From an uncultured Muribaculaceae bacterium (GTDB taxonomy: Bacteria > Bacteroidota > Bacteroidia > Bacteroidales > Muribaculaceae): a stretch of DNA of 50,842 bases. A program made the translations under genes and the position numbers. Positions 1 through 9,199 of the stretch are shown here, one piece after another; the stretch's first letter is position 1, and each line of letters opens with the position of its first letter. The notes under the pieces are model-generated. The model did not search any database. It saw only the letters and a list, made by a program, of their open reading frames with translations, and had not been told where the DNA came from. Location of the stretch: the NCBI GenBank assembly GCA_910578805.1, contig CAJTRS010000014.1, positions 1 to 50,842 of the forward strand. The letters run 5' to 3'.

Positions 1-39
1 ACATGAATACAGAGTTTAATAATTTCGCATTAACAGATT

Positions 40-504
40 TTAAAAGACGCCAGTGTTGTCGATATATATTTTACGCTCGGGTCTGTAGCCTACGAATGAC
101 ATATTGCCGAGGATCACGTTCCATAGCTGCGGGAGCTCGTCGAGATGGTGTGCGCGCATGAAGCGTCCCACAGGAGTAAGCCGGTCGTCGTCTTGAGCAC
201 ACAGCATGGCTCCGTCCTCTTCGGCTTCCGGAATCATGGAGCGGAACTTGTAGATGCGGAAGGGCTTGCCGCGGCGTCCGATGCGTTCCTGCGAGTATAT
301 GGCGGCTTGTCCGTCCTGTAGCCGTATGGCTATGTAGGATATGATGAAAAGCGGACTGGTGACAATGATGCCAGTGATGCCTGCTATGAGGTCGAATCCT
401 CGTTTGAGGGCAAGTGACGTGAGCCTTGTGTTGTTTTTGTTAGTGTGATTCCGGCATGGCTCTTTCTCGTTGGCCGGTGAGCCAATCGGCAGTGTTTTTT
501 CCAT
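40..504 (-). CDS. Initiating sugar-1-phosphate transferase, C-terminally truncated
   Basis: Bacterial sugar transferase (PglC/WcaJ catalytic domain), which loads the first phospho-sugar onto undecaprenyl phosphate at the inner membrane. Visible family features are KRGFDLIAGITG at the start of the membrane segment (about residues 34-60), a basic KFRSM motif near residue 87, the catalytic Asp-Glu pair in LDELPQLWN (about residues 121-129) and VGYRPER near residue 138. The family normally runs on for about 60 more residues, but here the protein ends at residue 154 with the unrelated tail NTGVF and a TAA stop. Neither other minus-strand frame down to position 1 restores recognisable family sequence, so this looks like a real truncation rather than a single frameshift. 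It is the last gene of the polysaccharide operon, the usual place for the initiating enzyme. It may be inactive. The family call is sure; functionality is not. Confidence 0.8.
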   Translation of the reverse strand: MEKTLPIGSPANEKEPCRNHTNKNNTRLTSLALKRGFDLIAGITGIIVTSPLFIISYIAIRLQDGQAAIYSQERIGRRGKPFRIYKFRSMIPEAEEDGAMLCAQDDDRLTPVGRFMRAHHLDELPQLWNVILGNMSFVGYRPERKIYIDNTGVF

Positions 505-523
505 TGTGAATTCTTTGTTTTAC

Positions 524-1642
524 TCATTTCACGTCAAGTAGTTCGTGATAGAGTGCGGTTATTTTTAGTGTCATAATCTGTTTCAAAAAAAGTTCACGGT
601 GCCTTTTGAGTGCGCGTTGGCTGTAGGCCTGTAAGGTCCGTGGGTCGCCGGTAATCTCCATTATGGCGCCGGCCAGTTCCTTGGGCCGTCGTGGCGGGAC
701 GTTGAGTCCCGAGACGCCGTGGGCATTTACCCATGCCGTTCCCGACCCTTCGATTTTGGTAGCTACTACCGGTGTGCCGAGTGACATGGCTTCTATCTGA
801 ACCACCCCGAATGCTTCGGTGCGCTCTACCGAGCTGAGGCAGAACAGGCTTGAAGCGCGGTACCATGCCGAAAGGTCGTTGTCGTCAATGAATCCGACCA
901 GATGTACGGTCTGTTGCAGACCGAGTGTGTCGATGGTGTTCTGCAACTGCTGTCGCAAGGGTCCGGAACCTCCAATGACTACAACGTAATCGCCGGTTAA
1001 ATATTGTGCGGACTTTATTAAAAATTCAAATCCTTTGTATTCCACGAGCCGTCCCATGGAGAATATGATTTTTTTCCCGGGATAGGAGGCGCGGATTTTA
1101 TCCACTTTAGCGGCGTCGGGCTCTGGTGGGATATCCACTCCTATGGGGATACAGGTACATTTATGCTGCACTCCGCGGAGCCACGGTGACCGGCTCAGAT
1201 ATACCGGTGAGGTGCCGACTATGACATCGGCGCGTCCGATGAGCCACTGCTGGAGCGGTTTGAACAGGCGTAGCAGTTGTCGCTGTCGCAGAATGTCGGA
1301 GTGCCAGTGCAGCACTACCCTACCCTTGTATCCGCTCAGCCGCAGAGCCAGTGCCGCCATGGGGTCGGGGTGGTGGATATGGATTATGTCGTAATGACGG
1401 CATATCTTGCGCAGGCGGGTGATCATGGCCGGGGATATCATTGTGGCCTTGATTTTCTTTATGGTGCGTGTGGCGAAAATGGAGGCGTTGGGCCCGAGGG
1501 TGATGTCGGCAGGGCTGTCGCATGCGGCACATAGCATGTCGCAGCGGATACCTGACTCAGACAGTCCGGTTACGATGTGGTACATAACCATCTCCACCCC
1601 TCCTTTTACCGGGTAAAACTTCCCGAGTTGCAGAATGTTCAT
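524..1642 (-). CDS. Glycosyltransferase family 4 protein
   Basis: Retaining GT-B glycosyltransferase of 372 residues, expected to add one sugar to the lipid-linked repeat unit on the cytoplasmic face. The N-terminal Rossmann domain opens with MNILQLGKFYPVKGGVE, the Gly-rich acceptor loop typical of GT4. The C-terminal domain has GRLVEYKGFEFL (about residue 195) and the nucleotide-sugar binding EX7E region, EAFGVVQIEAMSLGTPVV (about residues 278-295). It starts 5 nt downstream of the next GT4 gene, so it is co-transcribed. Donor and linkage cannot be read from sequence. Confidence 0.9.
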   Translation of the reverse strand: MNILQLGKFYPVKGGVEMVMYHIVTGLSESGIRCDMLCAACDSPADITLGPNASIFATRTIKKIKATMISPAMITRLRKICRHYDIIHIHHPDPMAALALRLSGYKGRVVLHWHSDILRQRQLLRLFKPLQQWLIGRADVIVGTSPVYLSRSPWLRGVQHKCTCIPIGVDIPPEPDAAKVDKIRASYPGKKIIFSMGRLVEYKGFEFLIKSAQYLTGDYVVVIGGSGPLRQQLQNTIDTLGLQQTVHLVGFIDDNDLSAWYRASSLFCLSSVERTEAFGVVQIEAMSLGTPVVATKIEGSGTAWVNAHGVSGLNVPPRRPKELAGAIMEITGDPRTLQAYSQRALKRHRELFLKQIMTLKITALYHELLDVK

Positions 1643-1647
1643 AAAAA

Positions 1648-2886
1648 TTAGTGGTGTGTCAGAACACGATTGTAAAGGTCGAAATAATGTCCGTAGCAGA
1701 GGTCTTTGTCAAAACTGGCCAAAGCATGGCTCCGGCATGCGGAACAGGTGGCCGCAGGGTCGGCTTCGGCGAACCGGATTATGGCTTCGGCTAGACCGTT
1801 TATGTCGCCCGGCTCTACGGAAGCACCGGTGGCGGGAGTGATGGATTCTGTGCTTCCTCCGGTGCGGTATGTGACCACCGGAGTCCCACAGGCCATGGCT
1901 TCGAGATTGACGGTGGGGTAATTGTCCTGATATGTAGGGTTGACAAAGACTGTGGCGGCGGAATAGAGTGCTGAGAGAGCAGCGGTGTCGGCGGTGCGTG
2001 GCAGTGCCGTGATTGCGGCAGGCAGCCGTCGGGCTGTTGTCTTGTCGATGCCGGCGAGCACTATGCGGTAATCGGCAGGCAGAACGGAGGCGAGGGAGAT
2101 GAAGTCGTCAAGTCCTTTCTCGCGTGACCATATGCCGGCCACACCGAGCACTATCTTCTTATGTGCTGTGTCGCTGATCGGTGATGATGTGCGGGAATCG
2201 GTCTGAGGTCGGAATATGCCTGTGTCAACACCGTTGCGGATCACCTCTACGGGGTAGTCGCGGAGAAACGATCGCTGTATTTCTCCGCGCAGCCATTGCG
2301 ACACGGTGACCAATGTCATGCGTCCGGGCGGTACGGAGGTGAAGGCCTTGAGCTTGTCGGCATAGTTGCGGCGTGAGCGGTCGATTCCGTAAGTAGCCGG
2401 AAATTTGTGCTTTTGCGGGCAGTGGTGGCAGCCTGATTGCCAGCGGTCGCAGCCGGCAAAAGTGTAGTGGTAGCAGTGGCCTGTAAAGAGCCAGCAATCG
2501 TGTATGGTCCACACCACAGGTATGTCGGTCAAAGCCAAGAACTCGAACAACAGCCGGTAGTTGAGGAAATATCCGTGGATATTGTGTATGTGGATAATGT
2601 CGGGGGATAGGGATTGCACCTTGTTGATGAAATCGCGGGTGGCGGTACGGGAGGCAAGTCCGTGGCGGTCAAGCAGACGGGTCTGCAGGGCATGGGATAT
2701 CACATCGATGCCGCTTCCCACAGGTATGATGTGTGACCGGCTTTCCTTGATGCCGTCGCGCCCGCGGCTGTAGGCTATGTGGCTTTCCCACCCGCGTTTC
2801 ACGGCCATGGAACCGATCTCCTGCATGATGCGTCCGGTGGAGGTGGAGGTGCGGATTACGGGATTGATCTGAAGGAGTTTTTTCAT
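1648..2886 (-). CDS. Glycosyltransferase family 4 protein with Cys-rich insert
   Basis: GT4 glycosyltransferase of 412 residues. I place the start at the ATG whose first bases overlap the TGA of the preceding gene (ATGA, 2883-2886); an upstream in-frame start would add ten residues reading back into that gene and is less likely. The N-terminal domain begins MKKLLQINPV. A cysteine- and aromatic-rich stretch, roughly residues 140-165 (HDCWLFTGHCYHYTFAGC and then CHHCP), looks like a metal-binding or structural cluster that I recall from a Bacteroidetes subgroup of GT4 enzymes. The donor site is in the SREKGLDDF and NLEAMACGTPVVTY regions. Specificity unknown. Confidence 0.88.
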   Translation of the reverse strand: MKKLLQINPVIRTSTSTGRIMQEIGSMAVKRGWESHIAYSRGRDGIKESRSHIIPVGSGIDVISHALQTRLLDRHGLASRTATRDFINKVQSLSPDIIHIHNIHGYFLNYRLLFEFLALTDIPVVWTIHDCWLFTGHCYHYTFAGCDRWQSGCHHCPQKHKFPATYGIDRSRRNYADKLKAFTSVPPGRMTLVTVSQWLRGEIQRSFLRDYPVEVIRNGVDTGIFRPQTDSRTSSPISDTAHKKIVLGVAGIWSREKGLDDFISLASVLPADYRIVLAGIDKTTARRLPAAITALPRTADTAALSALYSAATVFVNPTYQDNYPTVNLEAMACGTPVVTYRTGGSTESITPATGASVEPGDINGLAEAIIRFAEADPAATCSACRSHALASFDKDLCYGHYFDLYNRVLTHH

Positions 2887-4016
2887 TTGCATAGGTTGTG
2901 GAAAAGATCGAGCCATAACTGCATTACACGTTGCCGGTTGAAACGGTCGGCTACTTCCGCGGCTTTGGCCGACATGGACAGCCGCAGGCCGTCATTGTCC
3001 ATCAGGGTCATCAGACAGGTGGCAAAACCGTCGATGTTGCCGTCGGGCACAATGAACCCGTCGGTGCCGTGGCGTATGATTTCCTTCGGGCCGCATTTGA
3101 AATCGAAGGTCACGGCAGGCAGTCCTGCGGCCATGCCTTCGACAAGCACCATGGGGAAGCCCTCGTAGCGTGATGTCATGGCCAGTATGGAACTTGAGGC
3201 GTATTCCCGGTCGATGTCGGGGGTGGGAGGATTGACGGCGGCCGTATCTGACAGGCCGGCTTGTGATATCATGTGTTCGAGCTTGTCCTTGTCGGGACCT
3301 TGCCCGAAAATGTCGAGATGCCAGTCGTGGAAGCGTCCGGTGGCCTGTACTTTGCCCCACACTTGTATCAGACGGTCGAAACTTTTCTGGTAATCAAGCC
3401 TTCCCACGGCTATCACTCTGCGGCAATGACCAGTGGCCTTTGCGGGAAGCTGTCGGGCGGCATTGGGAATGACGGTGATGCCCGGCACATCGCCCCAGTA
3501 GCCGCGATCCTCTTCGGTGAGCACGACAAAAGCATCAAAGCGGCGCACAAGGCGCTCGTCGGATCGCGAACGCCGTCGGTCGAGCCACCCGATGAGACCG
3601 CTGCGGCCGTATTGCAGCCGGAAAAACTTGCAGAAGTGCAGCTCGAGCACCTTTTTGCTACCATCGGTCAGGTTGGGAATGAATGATGACTCGCTCGGGA
3701 AGAGCGATACCACTATGTCGGCTTTTTCCTTTGTCAGCAGTGCCGAAAGCCGTCGTCGGTGCAGCCGTCGTCGGTGCAGGTAACCGGTGATTTTTCGGAA
3801 TATGTTTTTGGCGTTGTCGTCGGAGTAGTCGATCCCGAGGTCTATGGTGCGCACTTTGGCGGGGTAAGGGTAGTAAGGTTCACGCCCTTTCTGGTCGGTG
3901 GTCACCACTAAGAGTTCAGCATCGGTATGCTCGGCAAGATATCCGATCTTGTTGGCCAGAACCCGCTCCATGCCTCCGGGACTGTAGGTGGAATGTGTGC
4001 AGTAAATAATCTTCAT
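2883..4016 (-). CDS. Glycosyltransferase family 4 protein
   Basis: GT-B glycosyltransferase of 377 residues in the polysaccharide operon. It opens with MKIIYCTHSTYSPGGMERV, the usual acceptor-side Gly-Gly loop of GT4, and carries GRLDYQKSFDRLI (about residue 200) and the donor-binding SRYEGFPMVLVEGMAAGLP (about residues 283-301). Its start overlaps the stop of the polymerase gene by 4 nt and its stop overlaps the next GT4 start by 4 nt, so translation is probably coupled on both sides. A perfect 15-nt tandem duplication inside the gene encodes a repeated HRRRL (see the separate repeat entry). Sugar specificity unknown. Confidence 0.88.
   Translation of the reverse strand: MKIIYCTHSTYSPGGMERVLANKIGYLAEHTDAELLVVTTDQKGREPYYPYPAKVRTIDLGIDYSDDNAKNIFRKITGYLHRRRLHRRRLSALLTKEKADIVVSLFPSESSFIPNLTDGSKKVLELHFCKFFRLQYGRSGLIGWLDRRRSRSDERLVRRFDAFVVLTEEDRGYWGDVPGITVIPNAARQLPAKATGHCRRVIAVGRLDYQKSFDRLIQVWGKVQATGRFHDWHLDIFGQGPDKDKLEHMISQAGLSDTAAVNPPTPDIDREYASSSILAMTSRYEGFPMVLVEGMAAGLPAVTFDFKCGPKEIIRHGTDGFIVPDGNIDGFATCLMTLMDNDGLRLSMSAKAAEVADRFNRQRVMQLWLDLFHNLCK
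3749..3778. repeat. In-frame 15-nt perfect tandem duplication
   Basis: The unit GCCGTCGTCGGTGCA occurs twice back to back inside a GT4 gene and codes for HRRRLHRRRL on the minus strand, about 80 residues from the N-terminus. Being a multiple of three, gain or loss of one copy would keep the frame. It looks like a recent replication-slippage event. Confidence 0.85.
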
Positions 4017-5320
4017 GCCGGTGCCGCTGCGAGGGTGTTTGCGTCGAGGGAGTTACGGGCTTCCGATGGCGAAATGCAAAGGAAGAGCGCGAAGAGAGGG
4101 AATATGTCGGAGGAGACTTTGATCCAGCATATCAGATTGACAGCCAGAATCAGCAGGAACAGCCACCGGTAAGCGGGGAAGCGTCGTTGCAGTATGTAGA
4201 ACGCGCATACAAACAGGGCTATAAAAGCCAGCGTGCCGGGCAATCCGAAGTAGAATATGAAGCGGAGGTAGCCGATGTCGGTGTTCATGTAGAATCCAGG
4301 ATATATTTCTCCAGTGTAGTAAGGAGCTATTTCCGGATTATTTGAAGGGTTTTCTATATATCCGTCGCCTATAAGCCAAGTGTGGAGTGATTCGGGAAAC
4401 ACGACCATCGTTTTTAGTATATCAGTGGAATTGGTGCGCCACTCTCCGGTTTCAATCCATGAGAAGAACCCTTCGAAACCGAAACGGATATTGTTGTGAA
4501 ACGTATTATTAGTATTATATAGATATATTCCTGTTGTGATTGTTATCAGTAATATCGCTATGGCCATTCCCCATCTTCTGCCTACGATGTTTTTTATTGA
4601 CAGCGGTTGTTTTATAAAAGTCCAGTAGCATAACCCTATTATTGCACCTATCATTGTGGATCGGCCAATGATGGAGCCCATAATGGTAATGAATATGAAT
4701 GACAGGACGTACCAACTGAAGTAGGAGTTGGTGTTATGGCTTTTGAGATTGGCGGTAAGGAATGCTATGACGACAAGTATGCCTGAAAACCTGATACCGG
4801 CAACATCGAGAGCCGCACCAATGCCATATACGCGGTCTTCATATCCTCGCATATACGCTTCTCCGCCGAGGGTGGAGTCAACCCAGTTGCGGAGGGGGGT
4901 ATATTGAGTCATGATAAATGACACAAGGCATTGCGCAACGCACACCGCTATAAGATAATTGGCCACAAGCTCGATGGATATGCGTCCGTGTACGGCCTGT
5001 ATGAACTGCACCACGAAGTATGCGCCTCCGAGCCACACCCACATTGAGACTATGTAGGTTACATAAGTGTCGTCAAAAGTGTTGTTGATGGTTACGGAGG
5101 CAAAACTTATGATGGAGATAACCAAAGCTATTAAAGACAGTGTGCTAAATCCGGTGTCGAGCTTGCCTCTGTGTTTGCCGGTCAGATTGATTATGAACCA
5201 GACAAGACCTAATGCGGCGAGAACCATTTTGGAGTTGATTCCCGGCAGAGCCTGCGCCTCAATAGGGAAGAAATAAAGGTCGGTGAGCAGGGTGGTCAGT
5301 ATGTATAATAATATCTTCAT
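4013..5320 (-). CDS. O-antigen/capsule polymerase or ligase-like membrane protein (Wzy-type)
   Basis: Polytopic inner membrane protein of 435 residues with about ten or more hydrophobic segments and a larger extracytoplasmic loop between about residues 270 and 350. Sequence, length and position in a locus that also has a Wzx flippase suggest the Wzy-type polymerase that joins flipped repeat units in the periplasm; the O-antigen ligase superfamily is the alternative. Wzy proteins diverge so much that topology and context carry the call. The start is ATG, 7 nt after the upstream GT2 stop, and the stop overlaps the next GT4 start by 4 nt. Confidence 0.75.
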   Translation of the reverse strand: MKILLYILTTLLTDLYFFPIEAQALPGINSKMVLAALGLVWFIINLTGKHRGKLDTGFSTLSLIALVISIISFASVTINNTFDDTYVTYIVSMWVWLGGAYFVVQFIQAVHGRISIELVANYLIAVCVAQCLVSFIMTQYTPLRNWVDSTLGGEAYMRGYEDRVYGIGAALDVAGIRFSGILVVIAFLTANLKSHNTNSYFSWYVLSFIFITIMGSIIGRSTMIGAIIGLCYWTFIKQPLSIKNIVGRRWGMAIAILLITITTGIYLYNTNNTFHNNIRFGFEGFFSWIETGEWRTNSTDILKTMVVFPESLHTWLIGDGYIENPSNNPEIAPYYTGEIYPGFYMNTDIGYLRFIFYFGLPGTLAFIALFVCAFYILQRRFPAYRWLFLLILAVNLICWIKVSSDIFPLFALFLCISPSEARNSLDANTLAAAPA

Positions 5321-5327
5321 AGAGGTA

Positions 5328-6314
5328 TCAGCGGTACAGGATACCGTATATTATCTTGGTGAGTAGTATTCTATAGGCATTGACGAGGTGCCATCGGCCT
5401 GATGCAGCCCATTGCTGCAGCCGGCGGCTTCGGGAGGATATGTAGGTGTTGGCCGGTATGAATCCGTTGGCTTCCGGAAACCACTCCTGCCACAGACGGC
5501 GTCCGCGGCTGAACGGCGACATGAGCAGAAACGGGAATTTGGCTTCGAGTTTGAAAAATGCCATAACCTGTTCCATGCCGTTGTCGGGGAAATTGAGCCG
5601 TAGGTAAGAGCACACCCTGTCTATATTGTGGCGCAACTGGCGCAGATGATCGTCGCTGTAAGCCTGTGTCATGGCGCCGGCATTGGTCTTGCGGTAGTGG
5701 TAAAGGACCTGTGGCAGATGTGAGACTTTACGAGCATGTGCGGTAAGCAGTATCATGGTCATATCCTCGCCCATTGAAAATCCGGAGGGGAATGAGATAG
5801 AGTGGTCGGTGTAAAGAGTGTGGCGCACGAGCTTGTTCCACACATTGTAGCGCATCTGTCCGGCGAGCATTCCTTTCATGGCATCGGTCGGGGTGGCGTA
5901 TGTGGGTTGCGGCATCGGTCGCCGGCTATGGTGCATCATCAGTGACCAGTCGCACCACACCACATCGGCATCGGTACGCAGGGCCTCGGAAAGCATACCT
6001 TCCAGCAGGTTCGGTTCGGCAAGGTCATCGCTGTCGGCATGATATATGTAAGTGCCGGTGGCGGCAGCCAGTCCGGTGTTGCGGGCAGCCGGCAGTCCGA
6101 GATTCTCGGCATGGGTCAGGATTTGAACCTGAGCCTTTCGCTGCGGATACCGCTCTATGACTTGGCGGAGTATGGATATGGTGCTGTCGGGCGAAGCGTC
6201 GTCGACAAACAGGAACTCAACACCGTCGGTCAGGGTCTGTTCCATCATGGATCGGGCAAAAGGCTCTATATAAGCCTCTACCTTATAGACCGGTATGATT
6301 ACCGAAAGTTCCAT
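5328..6314 (-). CDS. Glycosyltransferase family 2 protein
   Basis: GT-A fold glycosyltransferase of 328 residues. The first strand and donor site, SVIIPVYKVEAYIEPF, are at the N-terminus, followed by DDASPDST (about residue 40) and the metal-binding DxD region HADSDDLAEPN (about residues 92-102). GEDMTMILL near residue 182 matches the acceptor-side ED motif of many capsule GT2 enzymes. It lies 3 nt downstream of the GT8 gene and 7 nt upstream of the polymerase gene. It should transfer one sugar at the cytoplasmic face; the sugar cannot be inferred. Confidence 0.9.
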   Translation of the reverse strand: MELSVIIPVYKVEAYIEPFARSMMEQTLTDGVEFLFVDDASPDSTISILRQVIERYPQRKAQVQILTHAENLGLPAARNTGLAAATGTYIYHADSDDLAEPNLLEGMLSEALRTDADVVWCDWSLMMHHSRRPMPQPTYATPTDAMKGMLAGQMRYNVWNKLVRHTLYTDHSISFPSGFSMGEDMTMILLTAHARKVSHLPQVLYHYRKTNAGAMTQAYSDDHLRQLRHNIDRVCSYLRLNFPDNGMEQVMAFFKLEAKFPFLLMSPFSRGRRLWQEWFPEANGFIPANTYISSRSRRLQQWAASGRWHLVNAYRILLTKIIYGILYR

Positions 6315-6317
6315 GGA

Positions 6318-7259
6318 TCAGTCTTTCAGTTGTCCGTGAATAAAGTATCGGGCCAGAATCTTTACGCGTTTCCACAGCGGTAACCGGTCAAGAGCCGTGA
6401 GCCGTCGGTAGAAGAATTCGTAATACCATTTCGGGTCGAATATGGGCGACTGGCGGTAATATTCCCACCATACATCAAAGTTGATGCACACATCGCGCCA
6501 AGGCTTCTGCCCGTTGTAATGAATGATACCATGGCTCATCGCTTCTATTATTTCTTCATCAGACCATATTTCCGAAATAGCCGGGTCGTTCAACGCTATA
6601 GCCCGTGATATATATGTCGATAGACAAAACTCGGGGGGCAGATACTTGATTCTGCCGGCACACCGAAGATTGATAATGTCAAGGTCTTGATATTTTAATT
6701 TATCTCGGCTTAATCTTATGAAATCGGATATAATGGATTCATCTTCCCTGAGAATGGCAGAGTTGATCATCAGGTTTCCAGCGTAGATTATATTCTTCGG
6801 ATCAAGTTTTAATGTTTTTGAATAATAACTGTTCAAATAGGGATCAATGTTAGCTAAAGCTTTGACTCCGCCGAAAAAAGAATCGTCCAAATTAAGACTA
6901 TAAATTTCAGATAGGTCTTTACGGAATATGACATCGACATCAGAATATATTACTTTGTCATAATCGGATATTAATTGGGGAATGAGAAGTCTATAATAAG
7001 TCAGGTTTGTAATTCCGCGTATTTCAAATGCGTTACCGAATATGCTGTCAGATACAGCAAGGTATTCAATCGTGTGCAGTGGGTATTTGTCAGATACCTT
7101 TGTGATATATTCCTTGTTTAATTCTATGGCATCGGAATGAAGTATTATTACGTGATACTTCGTATCTTTATTTGCGTGTCTGAATAATGAGTAAATACAT
7201 ACGGCCGCCGGCATGGCCAGATTGTTGTCGAAAGCGAATACTATAGGTATGATGTTCAT
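6318..7259 (-). CDS. Glycosyltransferase family 8 protein
   Basis: Retaining GT8 enzyme of 313 residues (LPS galactosyl/glucosyltransferase type). Evidence is the N-terminal IPIVFAFDNNLAMPAAV, the metal-binding DxD in YSDVDVIF (about residue 105), and the family's C-terminal His-Gly-Lys-Pro signature IIHYNGQKPW (about residues 260-270). GT8 enzymes normally use UDP-glucose or UDP-galactose. The start overlaps the upstream GT2 stop by 4 nt. Base composition begins to shift to AT-rich within this gene. Confidence 0.9.
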   Translation of the reverse strand: MNIIPIVFAFDNNLAMPAAVCIYSLFRHANKDTKYHVIILHSDAIELNKEYITKVSDKYPLHTIEYLAVSDSIFGNAFEIRGITNLTYYRLLIPQLISDYDKVIYSDVDVIFRKDLSEIYSLNLDDSFFGGVKALANIDPYLNSYYSKTLKLDPKNIIYAGNLMINSAILREDESIISDFIRLSRDKLKYQDLDIINLRCAGRIKYLPPEFCLSTYISRAIALNDPAISEIWSDEEIIEAMSHGIIHYNGQKPWRDVCINFDVWWEYYRQSPIFDPKWYYEFFYRRLTALDRLPLWKRVKILARYFIHGQLKD

Positions 7260-8203
7260 CGTGATATGCTTAAGGGGATATATTCCTGTGAATTAAGGCG
7301 CTTTTTTGCTTTACGCATGCCATTGCGTTTTACTTTAAATATTTGTGGCTGACCTTTCAATAAGGATATGCCGAGAGTGAATAGATTATAATAACCGAAA
7401 CATATCCGGCTCCATATCCGGCAACGGCGATAAGGGAGTGTGAACCGGTGGAAAAACACAGTCTTGAAGTAGGTATCGGCTTCGAGTAACCGGAGTTCGC
7501 GGTCAGGATCGTCAGCACGTGTGCTGTCACCGTCAAGATGCTCTATACCCGAGCCGAACAGGGTGAGCTGTTTAAGCCCAGCAAGATACATTTTGTAATA
7601 CATTACTTGGTCTTCCCCTATAGGATACGGCATATTATCGAGCCAGAGTTCGTCGGAAAAGCGTATTTTTAAGAAATCCGTTTTACGGCATAAGAAACAT
7701 GCTCCGGCATTAGTCTGTGACAGATATGCTCCCGAAGCAGGATATTTGTTGTAGCTGTAGCCACCGGTGCGCATTACTTTATAGCCCCATTTATTATCAA
7801 ATCTTCGGGCGCGCATTCGGCCTGAAACAGTCATGAATAATTCTGATTTCAGTCCGCGCTTATGGTTGGGGTAAATGTCAGGAGATATTATGTCGGCATT
7901 GTGTTTAATTAATTGGGAAGCCATGTTCTCAACAAAATCTGCCGGCAAGTATAGGTCATCGTCCAGAAATAGAATATACTCTGTCTGTACTTCATCGTAA
8001 GGCAATGCCCGCTGTGCGACCATGCCTTTTTTTACGCGCACATATTTTTCACGGCCACATGTCTCTTTAGGCAGATCGTATCCTTCAGCTATATACACAA
8101 TTATATCCGTAGGCACTATGGTCTGGGCACACAGCGAGTCAAGCAATCGCTGATATTTAGTGCCGCCTTTTCCCAGAGTCCGTATTACAGCAGTGTATTT
8201 CAT
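7256..8203 (-). CDS. Glycosyltransferase family 2 (GT-A) protein
   Basis: Predicted GT-A glycosyltransferase of 315 residues. It begins MKYTAVIRTLGKGGTKYQ, a variant of the usual IIPVYN strand, and has a clear metal-binding motif LFLDDDLYLP near residue 78. GEDQVMYYKMYLAG near residue 200 resembles the ED motif. The C-terminal end is very basic (KVKRNGMRKAKKRLN), consistent with peripheral membrane association. Coupled by 4-nt overlaps on both sides. Substrate unknown. Confidence 0.85.
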   Translation of the reverse strand: MKYTAVIRTLGKGGTKYQRLLDSLCAQTIVPTDIIVYIAEGYDLPKETCGREKYVRVKKGMVAQRALPYDEVQTEYILFLDDDLYLPADFVENMASQLIKHNADIISPDIYPNHKRGLKSELFMTVSGRMRARRFDNKWGYKVMRTGGYSYNKYPASGAYLSQTNAGACFLCRKTDFLKIRFSDELWLDNMPYPIGEDQVMYYKMYLAGLKQLTLFGSGIEHLDGDSTRADDPDRELRLLEADTYFKTVFFHRFTLPYRRCRIWSRICFGYYNLFTLGISLLKGQPQIFKVKRNGMRKAKKRLNSQEYIPLSISR

Positions 8204-9198
8204 GATAGTTTAGCTCGAACCCAATCTTTGTAATGAAGCAGCATCACGCTGATGGCAGGCTTTGATTTGATAAATGGCAAATATTTATGGCTTAAATTAA
8301 GTGATTTACATCTATGTGTTGTTCGATTTTGTAAATCACTTAATCCTAATTCTGCTATAATTGATTTTCGATTACTGTAATAGCTATCAGAAGCTAATGT
8401 TTGAAGAGTCCAGTAATATATCATTACAGAGTTATATTTACAAAAAGAAGAAAATTCAGAGTCTGAACTACGATTGCTTATTTCCCAAAAAAAATCACAC
8501 ATGGCAAACGAATTTTCAAGACGCTTTGTTGATATTACCGAAGATGCAGATGACTCGAGTTTGCGGTAAGCATAAAATGGTAAATTAATATAACTGCATT
8601 TGGGGTTTTTATTAAGAATTTCCACAAAAATTTTCATATCCTCAAGAAAAACCATCGTGGTATCGAAACGGATATCGTTGATTATGCTTTTTCTGATAAG
8701 AGCTAGAACAAGAAAAAATTCCCCCGAAATAATATTTTTAATAAATTCCCCAGCCGAAAGAATTTGATCTTGATAAATTTGTTTATTGATTGAATGGGCA
8801 TATTCAATCACAGTTCCTGCATAATCGACAGAAATATAATCGCCCCTTATAATGTCAAGATTATTGTCGTAAATTTTTGAATAAAGTGTTTCTAATGCTT
8901 TACAATCAATCCAATAGTCATCAGCATCAACAAAAATGATGAATTCGCCACGGGCATGATCTATTCCAAAATTGCGTGCGGAACTTACGCCTCCGTTTGG
9001 TTTGTGGTGTGCAATTATACGGTTGTCTGTTTTTGCGTATTTATCACAAATTTCGTTGGATTTATCAGTACTTCCGTCATCAATCAGCAATAATTCGAAG
9101 TTAGTAAAAGATTGTATAAGTATTGAATCGATACATTGTCTTAGCCATTGCTCAACATTATACACTGGAATAATAATAGATATAATTGGATATCTCAT
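8200..9198 (-). CDS. Glycosyltransferase family 2 protein
   Basis: GT2 enzyme of 332 residues with the standard N-terminal block IISIIIPVYNVEQWL, DDGSTDKS near residue 42, NGGVSSARNFGID near residue 70 and the metal-binding VDADDYW near residue 92. A paralogue lies at 10321-11331. It is clearly AT-rich, unlike the genes at both ends of the locus, which suggests acquisition by transfer. It starts 1 nt after the stop of the upstream acyltransferase, and its stop overlaps the next GT2 by 4 nt. Confidence 0.9.
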   Translation of the reverse strand: MRYPIISIIIPVYNVEQWLRQCIDSILIQSFTNFELLLIDDGSTDKSNEICDKYAKTDNRIIAHHKPNGGVSSARNFGIDHARGEFIIFVDADDYWIDCKALETLYSKIYDNNLDIIRGDYISVDYAGTVIEYAHSINKQIYQDQILSAGEFIKNIISGEFFLVLALIRKSIINDIRFDTTMVFLEDMKIFVEILNKNPKCSYINLPFYAYRKLESSASSVISTKRLENSFAMCDFFWEISNRSSDSEFSSFCKYNSVMIYYWTLQTLASDSYYSNRKSIIAELGLSDLQNRTTHRCKSLNLSHKYLPFIKSKPAISVMLLHYKDWVRAKLS

Positions 9199-9199
9199 T

